Source: Bacillus swezeyi (lineage in GTDB: Bacteria; Bacillota; Bacilli; Bacillales; Bacillaceae). From it: a DNA stretch of 64,000 nt. Where the stretch lies: assembly GCF_001969815.1 (NCBI RefSeq), contig NZ_MRBK01000010.1, positions 58,433 to 122,432 of the forward strand. Direction: 5' to 3'. The notes beneath the pieces were generated by a model. It ran no database searches. It saw nothing but the letters and a program-made list of their open reading frames with translations, and was not told the origin of the DNA. Of the stretch, positions 45,274 to 54,062 are shown in pieces (the stretch's first letter is position 1; each line of letters begins with the position of its first letter). The position numbers and the translations under genes are program-made.

Positions 45274-46053
45274 TTATGCGTCAATTTGTTTTGACTGCTC
45301 TTTAACCTGTTCAGGATAGTAGCTCTGCTTTTGCACCCTTTGCTCTTTCAAAACGGAAAAAGCATATTTGGGGATATTCATCATCCGTTTCCATCTTGAC
45401 GGATTTGTCGCCAATCGGTACAGCCATTCCAAGTTTAGACGGATCAGCCAATTCGGAGCGCGCTTTACCGTGCCGCTGAATACATCAAAGCTTCCGCCAA
45501 GGCCGATTGCTATTGCCTGCGGAAATAGATGCCTATGTTGATAAATAAATCTTTCCTGATGCGGGTAGCCTAAAGCTACGAAAACCATGTCCGGTTTTGA
45601 CTTTGCAATCCGTTTAGCCACTGCTTCTTTATCCTTTGCGTAACCGTCTGAGCATCCAACCAGGTTGATATCGGGGTATTCAGATGAGATACGATCCGCT
45701 ACAGCTTGATTGACCTCTTTTTTTGCGCCGTATAAAAAGACTCTTTTCTTTTTGTCGTTGGCAATCTTCAGCAGATTGATAAACACATCATAGCCAGCGA
45801 TTCTCGACTTTAACCGGTTATTGGTCAGTTTTGACATCATCACGACTCCGATGCCGTCGGGCAGAATAAAATCAGCAGATGACAATACATCAGAATAGCT
45901 TTTGTCTTTAATCGCCGCATATCCGATTTCGGGGTTAACAGTAGCGATATATGCACCTGCGCGCCGATTAATATATGATTGTTCAAGATGATTCATAAAG
46001 CCGGATAAATCGGCACTAACATAGGACAAGTTGTGAATCTGTTCCGTTTGCAA
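45274..46053 (-). CDS. tagA: N-acetylglucosaminyldiphosphoundecaprenol ManNAc transferase TagA
   Basis: TagA (GT26 family) transfers ManNAc from UDP-ManNAc to undecaprenyl-PP-GlcNAc, completing the linkage disaccharide. Motifs are TVNPEIGYAAIKDKSY, FILPDGIGVVMMSKL, VFVALGYPHQERFIYQHRH and AIGLGGSFDVFSGTVKRAPN. I choose a TTG at 46053 (MQTEQIHNLSY) because GGAGG lies 8 bases upstream and the N-terminus then matches B. subtilis, giving 259 aa. The ATG at 46059 is only 2 bases from that site. Divergent from tagD. Confidence 0.95.
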   Translation of the reverse strand: MQTEQIHNLSYVSADLSGFMNHLEQSYINRRAGAYIATVNPEIGYAAIKDKSYSDVLSSADFILPDGIGVVMMSKLTNNRLKSRIAGYDVFINLLKIANDKKKRVFLYGAKKEVNQAVADRISSEYPDINLVGCSDGYAKDKEAVAKRIAKSKPDMVFVALGYPHQERFIYQHRHLFPQAIAIGLGGSFDVFSGTVKRAPNWLIRLNLEWLYRLATNPSRWKRMMNIPKYAFSVLKEQRVQKQSYYPEQVKEQSKQIDA

Positions 46054-46183
46054 ATTCATCTCCTCCTTCCGATCAGAAAAATGCAATTATATGTTTAAAC
46101 GAACTTTAAATGTCACAGGTAATAATCAGCCCAAAAATTCAAATGATCTAACGTATATTTTAACATAGATGATTCATAAAAGC

Positions 46184-46222
46184 TTAACAATAACTTTACA
46201 TCTATTTAAGATTTTTTACACG
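46184..46222 (+). promoter_or_regulatory. PhoP box in the tagA-tagD divergent region
   Basis: TTAACA (46184), TTTACA (46195), TTAAGA (46206) and TACACG (46217) follow one another every 11 bases, as in PhoP direct repeats. It lies mid-way in the 409-base tagA-tagD gap. PhoP represses both directions in B. subtilis during phosphate starvation. Further TTAACA copies stand at 46160 and about 46286. Confidence 0.75.
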
Positions 46223-46295
46223 GTCTTCAGAAAAAGCGACATTTCGCAGATAATTTTTAAATAAAATTTGGAATTTCATTTGCGATTAACAACCC

Positions 46296-46324
46296 TTAAC
46301 GTTTGATAGACGATGTGCTATAAT
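46296..46324 (+). promoter_or_regulatory. Sigma-A promoter of tagD
   Basis: TTAACG (46296-46301), 17 bases, TATAAT (46319-46324) preceded by TGC, an extended -10. The leader to the ATG at 46463 is about 130 bases. A TATAAT on the minus strand (46091-46086) could similarly serve tagA. Confidence 0.65.
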
Positions 46325-46462
46325 AAGTGATCAGTGAAGACATGCGGAAAAATTGTCTTTTTTTAGTGAAAAACACACGCGTTTTTTGGATCTTAAATAC
46401 ATGTGAAAGTTAATTATAGTGGTTTCAGTACGTTATAGATTAGGAAGGAGAGTCCGTTTAAC

Positions 46463-46852
46463 ATGAAGAAAGTCATCACATACGGAACGTTTGATTTATT
46501 GCATTGGGGTCATATCAAATTATTGGAACGCGCCAAACAGCTGGGCGACTATCTTGTCGTAGCGATCTCTACTGATGAGTTCAACCTGCAAAAACAGAAA
46601 AAAGCTTATCACAGCTATGAGCATCGTAAATTAATCTTGGAAACCATCCGCTACGTTGATGAAGTAATTCCTGAAAAGAACTGGGATCAAAAAGTACAGG
46701 ATGTAATCGACCATGATATTGATGTTTTTGTTATGGGGGATGACTGGGAAGGAAAATTCGACTTCCTAAAAGAACATTGCGAAGTCGTCTACCTGCCAAG
46801 AACCGAAGGAATTTCCACCACAAAGATTAAAGAAGAAATCGCTAACCTATAA
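46463..46852 (+). CDS. tagD: Glycerol-3-phosphate cytidylyltransferase TagD
   Basis: TagD makes CDP-glycerol, the monomer donor for TagB and TagF. The 129-aa enzyme is the B. subtilis length. It has the cytidylyltransferase signature TYGTFDLLHWGHIKLL (H-x-G-H at about 14-17), the RYVDEVIPE segment and the C-terminal RTEGISTTKIKEEI motif. AAGGAGAG precedes the ATG. A strong terminator follows, so tagD can be transcribed alone. Confidence 0.98.
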   Translation: MKKVITYGTFDLLHWGHIKLLERAKQLGDYLVVAISTDEFNLQKQKKAYHSYEHRKLILETIRYVDEVIPEKNWDQKVQDVIDHDIDVFVMGDDWEGKFDFLKEHCEVVYLPRTEGISTTKIKEEIANL

Positions 46853-46890
46853 GTTCTGGCATTTCTCCATTACAAGTTATATAATTTTTC

Positions 46891-46927
46891 AAAAAGTACT
46901 TCTTACAGATTTTAAGAAGTACTTTTT
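46891..46927 (+). terminator. Intrinsic terminator after tagD
   Basis: AAAAAGTACTTCTTA (46891-46905) pairs perfectly with TAAGAAGTACTTTTT (46913-46927). It should attenuate read-through into tagE, which starts 79 bases later. Confidence 0.85.
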
Positions 46928-47005
46928 GATGCTTAATTGAATTTGTCTAGAAGTTAATGTGGAAAATAGATGAATGCCAGCTCATAGTGAAAGGGAGAAA
47001 AAAAT

Positions 47006-49048
47006 TTGGGCGAGAAACCATTTAACCAGTTGAATGATAAGGAAATGCTTATTCCCGATATGACATATTATTTTATTTCAGGAAGCCTGCCTGATAATTA
47101 CGGAGGATTGACAAAATCGCTGCTGCTTCGGTCCAAATTATTCGGCGAAGAATGTCACATACCTACGGTCTTCTTAACATTCCGCTTTGATAAGGAATTT
47201 TCAGCTAAAAAAAATCAATTGTATGAAAATAAAAAAGTTGACCGGGAATTTACTCGAATTTTAAATATGTATCATGATTTTCTTAGTAAAAATGCCAATG
47301 GACGTTTATATTCGGAAAGAATTAGTTTACAGGAAATAAAAAAACAAATTCGGAGAAATCAATTCCTTCAGAAATTCGGCAAAATTTTCAGCAGAAGAAT
47401 AAACAACCTTAATATCACATTTTATGAAGATGGACAATCCGTCCGCTTTGTCGATTTCTTTAACAGTGAAAAAAAGTGCTACAAAAGAGAAGAATACCGC
47501 AAAGACGAAACACTATGCCTGGTGGCTTATTTCGATACAAAAACAGGCCGCTTGTCCCGTCAGGAATTTGTCAATGAAGATAATATGATTTACTTGGAGA
47601 TGCACTATGAATTTAATTCAGAAAAGAATGACATTCAATTCATTCATATGAACTGGTATTCAGAAAACGGAGTGCTTCAATTCTCAGACGAATCAGATTT
47701 AAGAAGACATTGGATTGAGGCCCTTCAGGCCGAATCGGATCAGCCAAAGCTGTTCCTTGTTGACAGCAGACCTCAGGACAAACATATTTTCAGGGTCAAA
47801 AAAGCTCCGGCATCTTATTATGCTGCAATCATTCATAATAAACACTACGGTGACAACAAATATCAGATCAAAGGCCGTTATAAAGAAGTGTTCAGCCAAA
47901 TGCCGAATTTAGATGCCGTGTTCTTCATAACCGAAGAACAAATGGAAGATTTCGAACTAATTACCGAAAAACAGGAAACTTTCTTCTTTACTCCGCACAC
48001 AATAGCCAAACCGCTGGATAAAGAAGTGTTAAACGTGCCAAGCAAAAAGAACAAGGCTGTCATTATATCCAGATTGGCAGCAATGAAAAATCTTACTCAC
48101 GCCGTTAAAGCTTTCAAGCTTGTAGTAGATGAGATCCCCGATGCACAATTGGAAATTTTCGGATCCGGCGAAGACGAAAATTTGATCAAAGCTGAAATTG
48201 AAAAATGCAGCTTGCAAAAAAATGTCTTTCTAAAAGGCTATACTCAAAATCCTGATGCCGAATTTCAAAAGGCTTGGCTCACCATTTCGACTTCTCACTT
48301 TGAAGGTTTCGGCCTTTCGAATATGGAAGCTCTCAGCAATGGCTGCCCAGTGGTTACTTACGACTATGATTACGGTGCCAGGAGCCTTGTGAAAGACAAT
48401 CAAAACGGATTTGTCGTCGAACAATATAATATTGAACAGCTTGCCGAAAAAATTATTTTGCTCATGAAAAACGAAAAGATTCATGAAGAATTCTCCAAAC
48501 GCGCATTTGAAATGGCAGAGAAGTACTCGACAAATCATTATATCAAAAACTGGTCCGTAGCACTTCAAAAAATGATAGAGATCAGAGATGAAAGACAAAG
48601 TTTAGCGAAGACATTCTCTAGCAAACTTCCGTTTACGATAAGGGAGCTTCAAACCAGTGAATCGGAGTTGACGATCGAACTGCACAACCCAATGCCGGTC
48701 GATGAAAGCTATCGATTGAGGCTATTAGGGCTTGATAGAAAAAACAAAGCGGCCGTTGTTTCCGCAACTCCCGGCGAATCTGGTTCAGAACCTGCTGTAA
48801 CGCAGTTTAATATCGATTTCGATAAAGGGATTCAGGTTGAAAAAATAAGAGCAAATAAAACGAAGACTTTAGATTTTTATTTGGAAATCAGCAATCGAGA
48901 TCATATTAAAGTATTAAAACGGCTATCCGTTGATCAAGCTGAGATGGCCTCTCCTTTTTCAGCGGAAGAATATAAAGCAGTGCCTTACACAACAGTAAAG
49001 GGCAATTATTCATGGACGTTGAGCAAAGAGACAGAAGTTTCTTCATGA
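47006..49048 (+). CDS. tagE: Poly(glycerol-phosphate) alpha-glucosyltransferase TagE
   Basis: TagE decorates the glycerol-phosphate chain with glucose from UDP-glucose. The 680-aa GT4 enzyme starts with TYYFISGSLPDNYGGLTKSL and has a long insert with a beta-rich region (about 130-230). The C-terminal Rossmann domain has ISRLAAMKNLTHAVKAFKLV, FGSGEDENLI and the donor-binding STSHFEGFGLSNMEALSNG (E-x7-E). A C-terminal extension of about 140 residues is beta-rich. The start is TTG (MGEKPFNQL) with GGGAG 10 bases upstream. It lies between tagD and tagF. Confidence 0.95.
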   Translation: MGEKPFNQLNDKEMLIPDMTYYFISGSLPDNYGGLTKSLLLRSKLFGEECHIPTVFLTFRFDKEFSAKKNQLYENKKVDREFTRILNMYHDFLSKNANGRLYSERISLQEIKKQIRRNQFLQKFGKIFSRRINNLNITFYEDGQSVRFVDFFNSEKKCYKREEYRKDETLCLVAYFDTKTGRLSRQEFVNEDNMIYLEMHYEFNSEKNDIQFIHMNWYSENGVLQFSDESDLRRHWIEALQAESDQPKLFLVDSRPQDKHIFRVKKAPASYYAAIIHNKHYGDNKYQIKGRYKEVFSQMPNLDAVFFITEEQMEDFELITEKQETFFFTPHTIAKPLDKEVLNVPSKKNKAVIISRLAAMKNLTHAVKAFKLVVDEIPDAQLEIFGSGEDENLIKAEIEKCSLQKNVFLKGYTQNPDAEFQKAWLTISTSHFEGFGLSNMEALSNGCPVVTYDYDYGARSLVKDNQNGFVVEQYNIEQLAEKIILLMKNEKIHEEFSKRAFEMAEKYSTNHYIKNWSVALQKMIEIRDERQSLAKTFSSKLPFTIRELQTSESELTIELHNPMPVDESYRLRLLGLDRKNKAAVVSATPGESGSEPAVTQFNIDFDKGIQVEKIRANKTKTLDFYLEISNRDHIKVLKRLSVDQAEMASPFSAEEYKAVPYTTVKGNYSWTLSKETEVSS

Positions 49049-49074
49049 AGCGATTTCGCTGCCGGCTGTACAGT

Positions 49075-49101
49075 ACAAGATGATTAAATCATTCATCTTG
49101 T
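49075..49101 (+). other. Inverted repeat ahead of tagF
   Basis: ACAAGATGA (49075-49083) and TCATCTTGT (49093-49101) form a perfect 9-bp stem. TATAAT (49103-49108) follows directly. It could be an operator-promoter for tagF or an attenuating hairpin. No -35 is evident and no T-run follows. Confidence 0.45.
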
Positions 49102-49165
49102 GTATAATAATCAGAAGACTTCTTCATTTAATATTTTGAATAAAAAAGAGGAGTAGACTTATTTT

Positions 49166-51289
49166 ATGGTTAAGGAAGTTCCAATAACATGTGATTTAAT
49201 GAATCTAAAAATTGAGGGTTGGCAGCTTCACCTCGATTTCTCTTTACAACATTCAATTCCCGCGGAAGCAATCAGCCTCCTGGCAGTAAATCGTAAAACA
49301 AAAGAAGAGCTGTCAGTTCCGTGTGAAATAATAGATGAGCCTGAAAAAGACAGATACCGTGCTGCACTTCATTTAGATGATCTTTCAAAACACGTCAATG
49401 ACAAAGGCTGTCTTGACTTCTACGTCACATCTCAGAATACAGCGGATGATCTTCTGAAGAGAAGAATGAAGACAAAATTTCAGCCAATTGAACTTTCTTG
49501 GAAATGGGATGAACAAAAACGTGTGTACTTCCTTCCCTATACAACAAAAAAAGGGAATTTCTCTTTAAAAGTTCTGCAAAAAAAAGCAGTCGCTGAAGTT
49601 AGTGACGCCAAGCTAAGCCCAGAAGGAGAACTCTCCCTTAAAGGATATGCGTTTTTGCTGAATGAGAATGGAGAAGCTTCTGTTAATAATAGGCGGCTTG
49701 TTTTAAAAGAGATCAAGGAAGCCGTGGAGAAAAGAGTTTTCGAATTTCCTCTAGAAGACAACGAAACAGCCGGCTTTAAAACGCAAATTGATCTCAAAAA
49801 GCTTTACGAAGAAAATGTCATGCCGGCTATGTTCCAGTTTCATATCGAATTTACCGGCGAGGACCCTGAAACAGGCGAGGAAGTCGTCAAACGAAGCAAA
49901 GCACTGATACTGAAAAAGAAAGCGAATCTGCAACCAAACCAGTTTACGATTCTTGAAACTGAAAAGGGCCCTGCGCGTTTTCACGTCTACCCGCAAAAGA
50001 AAAAAAGAAACATGCGCTTAAGAATGAATGATTATACATTTAAAACAAGAGCTGTTTATTTTGTAGTTGGGAACAAAAACCGAGCCGTTTCGTTTTTCCG
50101 CAGGAGTAAAAATAAACTAATGAAGAAGATCGACAGGGGTGTGAAAAAAGCTTATTATTTCACCTTCGGACTGGCCGGAAAACTGCCTGTCAAAAAGAAG
50201 ACCGTCATCTTTGAAAGCTTCGCCGGAAAGCAGTACAGCTGTAATCCGCGGGCGATTTATGAATATATGAAGGAGAACAATCCGGAGTATAAGCTGTATT
50301 GGAGCGTAAATCCAGAATACACGGATATCTTTGAGGAAAAAGGCATTCCTTATATTAAAAGGTTTACCCTGAAGTGGCTGTTTGCCATGGCAAGAGCTGA
50401 ATATTGGGTTGTCAACAGCCGCCTGCCTTTATGGATTCCTAAGCCCGGACACACCACATATCTACAAACCTGGCACGGTACGCCGTTGAAACGGCTTGCC
50501 GTCGACATGGAAGAAGTGCATATGCCGGGCACGAATACGGAAAAGTACAAAAAGAACTTTACAATGGAAGCTTCGAAGTGGGATTATCTGATTTCACCAA
50601 ACGCTTATTCAACCGAAATCTTTGCCCGCGCATTCCAATTTAATAAAACAATGATTGAATCCGGATATCCAAGAAACGATTTTCTCCATACGGATAACAA
50701 TGCCGAAACGATTCGCGCGTTAAAAGAGAAAATGCAGCTGCCGGCCGATAAAAAAGTGATTATTTATGCGCCGACTTGGCGTGATGATCAGTTTTATAAA
50801 AAAGGAAAATACAAGTTTGACCTTGATTTGGATTTGGCCAAGCTGAGAGAGGAAATCGGAGATGACTACGTGGTCATTTTAAGAATGCACTATTTGGTGG
50901 CGGAAAATTTTGATCTTGAGCCATTCCAAGGGTTTGCATACGACTTTTCCTCATATGAAGATATCCGCGAGCTTTATATGGTGTCCAACTTGCTGATCAC
51001 AGACTACTCTTCTGTTTTCTTTGATTTCGCGAATTTGAAGCGCCCGATGATATTCTTTGTTCCCGATATTGAAACATATCGCGATAAGCTGCGCGGCTTC
51101 TATTTTGACTTTGAAAGAGAAGCGCCAGGTCCGCTCGTCAAAACGACGGATGAAGTCATCGAAAAAATTTGGGGAACCGAAGCATCGGATTACCGTCTCC
51201 CGGATATATTCGAGCCTTTCTATGGGAAATTCTGCTACTTAGAGACTGGAAAATCGTCTGAAAAAGTTGTGAAAACGGTTTTTGAATGA
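49166..51289 (+). CDS. tagF: Teichoic acid glycerol-phosphate polymerase TagF
   Basis: TagF extends the chain by adding many glycerol phosphates from CDP-glycerol at the membrane surface. The 707-aa enzyme has an N-terminal beta-rich region of about 300 residues, a membrane-targeting helical stretch rich in Lys/Arg (about 310-345) and the C-terminal catalytic GT-B domain. In that domain are LQTWHGTPLKRLAVDMEE, GYPRNDFLHT, IIYAPTWRDDQF, VILRMHYLVAENFDL and LITDYSSVFFDFANLKRP. GAGGAG precedes the ATG. The remembered B. subtilis length is 746, so the N-terminal part is somewhat shorter here. Confidence 0.96.
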   Translation: MVKEVPITCDLMNLKIEGWQLHLDFSLQHSIPAEAISLLAVNRKTKEELSVPCEIIDEPEKDRYRAALHLDDLSKHVNDKGCLDFYVTSQNTADDLLKRRMKTKFQPIELSWKWDEQKRVYFLPYTTKKGNFSLKVLQKKAVAEVSDAKLSPEGELSLKGYAFLLNENGEASVNNRRLVLKEIKEAVEKRVFEFPLEDNETAGFKTQIDLKKLYEENVMPAMFQFHIEFTGEDPETGEEVVKRSKALILKKKANLQPNQFTILETEKGPARFHVYPQKKKRNMRLRMNDYTFKTRAVYFVVGNKNRAVSFFRRSKNKLMKKIDRGVKKAYYFTFGLAGKLPVKKKTVIFESFAGKQYSCNPRAIYEYMKENNPEYKLYWSVNPEYTDIFEEKGIPYIKRFTLKWLFAMARAEYWVVNSRLPLWIPKPGHTTYLQTWHGTPLKRLAVDMEEVHMPGTNTEKYKKNFTMEASKWDYLISPNAYSTEIFARAFQFNKTMIESGYPRNDFLHTDNNAETIRALKEKMQLPADKKVIIYAPTWRDDQFYKKGKYKFDLDLDLAKLREEIGDDYVVILRMHYLVAENFDLEPFQGFAYDFSSYEDIRELYMVSNLLITDYSSVFFDFANLKRPMIFFVPDIETYRDKLRGFYFDFEREAPGPLVKTTDEVIEKIWGTEASDYRLPDIFEPFYGKFCYLETGKSSEKVVKTVFE

Positions 51290-51299
51290 TCCTAGAATG

Positions 51300-51344
51300 A
51301 AAAGCCAATGCATACCTTTTGATTGGTTGCATTGGCTTTTTGCT
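51300..51344 (+). terminator. Intrinsic terminator after tagF
   Basis: AAAAGCCAATGCA (51300-51312) pairs with TGCATTGGCTTTT (51328-51340), 13 perfect bp, then T residues. The 190 bases to tagG otherwise hold only a possible TATACAA-type promoter region near 51447-51470. Confidence 0.85.
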
Positions 51345-51535
51345 ATATCGTATGAGAGTTGATTTGTATTTTTGAATAGGTTTACTTGAGCGGTCAAACA
51401 AAAGAAGCTTTGTTAATATGTACAAATCGGATTAAAAGTGAAAAGTATAGCAAAATCTGATACAATATAGTGCGGTGCTTTAAATAATGTTCTGAAAATA
51501 AAGACCTAAAAACTTTAACTCTAAGGAAGATTAGA

Positions 51536-52351
51536 ATGAATGCTATGGTAAAAGTTCTGAAAGAAGTATTTTCTTCGCTTCCGCTCATTATGCGGCTTGC
51601 GGTTTATGAAACAAAGTCAAAGTATCAAATGAATTATTTGGGGGTCGTTTGGCAGTTTCTAAATCCGTTAATACAGATTTTAGCCTATTGGTTTGTGTTT
51701 GGAACTGGCATTAAGGGCACCAGGCCAGATATCGATCACTATCCGTTTATCATCTGGATGCTTGCCGGTATCATTCCTTGGTTCTTTATCAGCCCGACAA
51801 TTCTTGATGGATCAAGTAGTGTTTTTAGAAGAATCAATTTAGTATCCAAAATGAATTTTCCGGTCAGCTCACTGCCAGCTGTCGTGATTGCTTCCAATTT
51901 ATTCAGCTACTTTGGAATGACGTTGATCTATGTTTTAATACTTATAGGGAGCGGACATTTTCCGACGCTGCATTGGCTGCAATATTTTTATTATCTGTTC
52001 TGTATGATTGCGTTTATGTTCTCATTCAGTCTGTTTAATTCGACGATCAGTGTTTTGGTGAGAGATTATCAATTTTTGCTTCAGGCCGGGACAAGACTTC
52101 TGTTTTTCATGATGCCGATCTTTTGGGATGTAGCACACGCACTGGCCAACAGACCGCATGTATTGGCGATTCTTAAATTAAATCCGCTTTTTTATATAAT
52201 AGATGGCTTTAGAAACAGCTTTTTAAACGGCCATTGGTTTTTTGAGGATGTTAAATATACCTTGTATTTCTGGGTCTTCACATTGCTGTTATTGACAGTG
52301 GGTTCAATCCTCCATATGAAATTCAGGGACAAGTTTGTTGACTTTCTTTAA
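51536..52351 (+). CDS. tagG: Teichoic acid ABC exporter permease TagG
   Basis: TagG is the membrane channel that moves completed wall teichoic acid to the outer surface. The 271-aa ABC-2-type permease has about six membrane segments. The N-terminal amphipathic gate helix reads [20 protein letters not shown], followed by [13 protein letters not shown] and the conserved [19 protein letters not shown] loop. Start ATG 51536 has AAGGAAG 9 bases upstream. tagH follows after 20 bases. Confidence 0.96.
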   Translation: MNAMVKVLKEVFSSLPLIMRLAVYETKSKYQMNYLGVVWQFLNPLIQILAYWFVFGTGIKGTRPDIDHYPFIIWMLAGIIPWFFISPTILDGSSSVFRRINLVSKMNFPVSSLPAVVIASNLFSYFGMTLIYVLILIGSGHFPTLHWLQYFYYLFCMIAFMFSFSLFNSTISVLVRDYQFLLQAGTRLLFFMMPIFWDVAHALANRPHVLAILKLNPLFYIIDGFRNSFLNGHWFFEDVKYTLYFWVFTLLLLTVGSILHMKFRDKFVDFL

Positions 52352-52371
52352 TATAGTAAGGAGATTATACG

Positions 52372-53970
52372 ATGAAACTAAAAGTTTCGTTTCGAAATGT
52401 TTCAAAACAGTATCATCTATATGAGAAACAGTCTGATAAGATCAAAGGTCTGTTCTTACCGAATAGAAATGATAAGGGTTTCTTTGCCGTACGCAATGTA
52501 TCCTTTGATGTATATGAAGGAGAGACCATCGGATTTGTTGGGATCAACGGTTCCGGCAAATCGACAATGTCGAATCTGCTGGCAAAAGTGATTCCTCCGA
52601 CAACCGGGGAAATCGAAATGAATGGACAGCCTTCCCTGATCGCGATTTCGGCTGGATTGAACAACCAGTTGAGCGGGAAGGACAACATACGGCTTAAATG
52701 TTTGATGATGGGGCTGACCAATAAGGAGATTGATGAACTTTATAATCAGATCGTCGAGTTTGCCGATATAGGAGATTTCATCAATCAGCCGGTCAAAAGC
52801 TACTCAAGCGGGATGAAATCGCGTCTTGGCTTTGCCATATCAGCCCATATTGATCCGGATATTTTAATTATTGATGAAGCACTGTCGGTCGGTGACAAGA
52901 CCTTCTATCAAAAATGCGTAAACCGAATCGATGAATTTAAAAAGAGTGGAAAAACCATTTTCTTTGTCAGTCACTCGATTGGTCAAATTGAAAAAATATG
53001 TGACCGTGTTGCCTGGATGCATTACGGCGAAATGCGTATGTTTGATGAAACCAAAAAGGTTGTTAAAGAATATAAAGAATTTATTGACTGGTTCAATAAG
53101 CTGTCTAAAAAAGAAAAGAAAAAGTATCAACAGGAGCAGATTGAGGAGCGTAAAAAAGAACGGGCAGAAGAACGAACAAGCCGTTATTTACAGCATAATA
53201 AAAAACCGCAAACGATCGCCAATACGGTTCAAGTCGCTCTTCTTTCAATTTTACTGGTAGCGATAGCCACAACGATGTTTGTGAGCACGCCTTTGCGAAC
53301 GATCGCTTCCTTTGGAATGATTCCAGGACATGAAACTAAAAAATCGGAAGAACACCAAGCTGAGTCAAAATCAGAAAGTTTAACACAGGTGAATCAACCG
53401 GCATATGTCAAATCAATACAGCTTTCAACGTACAGCGATCAAGGATTAAAACAGAAAAAGACGGTTTCTTTGCCATTTGGAACTGAAGTTACGCTTGTAT
53501 CTCAAAATTCTAAAGTTGCACAGATTCATTTTAACGGTAAGAACTATTTTGTGAGAACAGACAGCATATCCTTGGCTAAAGACCAGGAAAATGTTTCATT
53601 GGCTGCAAATGCTTTTTCACCTTACTTTTCAGAGAAAGCAAATTCTTCTTATCAATACTTCCTTTCCTTTTTAGGGGCGAATGAGCAGACCTTACAACAG
53701 ACCTTGCAAGGGGTTAAAGAAGTAAAATACGATGACGGAAGAACAGGCCTTCGCCTCGATTATGAAAACATCGACTATGTGATGGAAAAGCATAAAGCTG
53801 CAGCCATCGCCTTTCATGACCTTCGAGTTGTTGAACCGGCTTCAATATCTCTATCTGATGATAAAGTTACGTTTGACAAAGACCATAAACGATTCTTTTT
53901 CAGAACCGACAAGCAGCTTTTTGTAGTGGATAACGAGGAACACACATTAATGATAAGAAATGAAAAGTAA
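52372..53970 (+). CDS. tagH: Teichoic acid ABC exporter ATPase TagH
   Basis: TagH powers export through TagG. The N-terminal 250 residues form the ATPase, with Walker [16 protein letters not shown] at about 57-71, signature [12 protein letters not shown] at about 143-154, Walker B ILIIDEAL and the switch His in [12 protein letters not shown] charged coiled coil follows (about 240-280, [20 protein letters not shown]). A single membrane span at about 285-310 leads to an extracytoplasmic part of about 200 residues with an SH3-like segment, as in B. subtilis TagH (527 aa). AGGAG precedes the ATG. Confidence 0.96.
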   Translation: MKLKVSFRNVSKQYHLYEKQSDKIKGLFLPNRNDKGFFAVRNVSFDVYEGETIGFVGINGSGKSTMSNLLAKVIPPTTGEIEMNGQPSLIAISAGLNNQLSGKDNIRLKCLMMGLTNKEIDELYNQIVEFADIGDFINQPVKSYSSGMKSRLGFAISAHIDPDILIIDEALSVGDKTFYQKCVNRIDEFKKSGKTIFFVSHSIGQIEKICDRVAWMHYGEMRMFDETKKVVKEYKEFIDWFNKLSKKEKKKYQQEQIEERKKERAEERTSRYLQHNKKPQTIANTVQVALLSILLVAIATTMFVSTPLRTIASFGMIPGHETKKSEEHQAESKSESLTQVNQPAYVKSIQLSTYSDQGLKQKKTVSLPFGTEVTLVSQNSKVAQIHFNGKNYFVRTDSISLAKDQENVSLAANAFSPYFSEKANSSYQYFLSFLGANEQTLQQTLQGVKEVKYDDGRTGLRLDYENIDYVMEKHKAAAIAFHDLRVVEPASISLSDDKVTFDKDHKRFFFRTDKQLFVVDNEEHTLMIRNEK

Positions 53971-53975
53971 GGCTT

Positions 53976-54014
53976 AAGCCATTGTGATGGTGAAACATCA
54001 CGATGGCTTTTTAG
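53976..54014 (+). terminator. Intrinsic terminator of tagGH
   Basis: AAGCCATTGTGATG (53976-53989) pairs with CATCACGATGGCTT (53996-54009), one G-T pair, followed by TTTTTAG. Confidence 0.9.
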
Positions 54015-54020
54015 TTTTCA

Positions 54021-54055
54021 AAAAAAGAGACCAGACGCATTTTTGCATCTGATCT
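54021..54055 (-). terminator. Intrinsic terminator of lytD
   Basis: AGATCAGATGCA/TGCGTCTGGTCT stem (54055-54044 with 54039-54028) with a T-run on the minus strand. It stands back to back with the tagGH terminator. Confidence 0.85.
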
Positions 54056-54062
54056 TTTTTTT

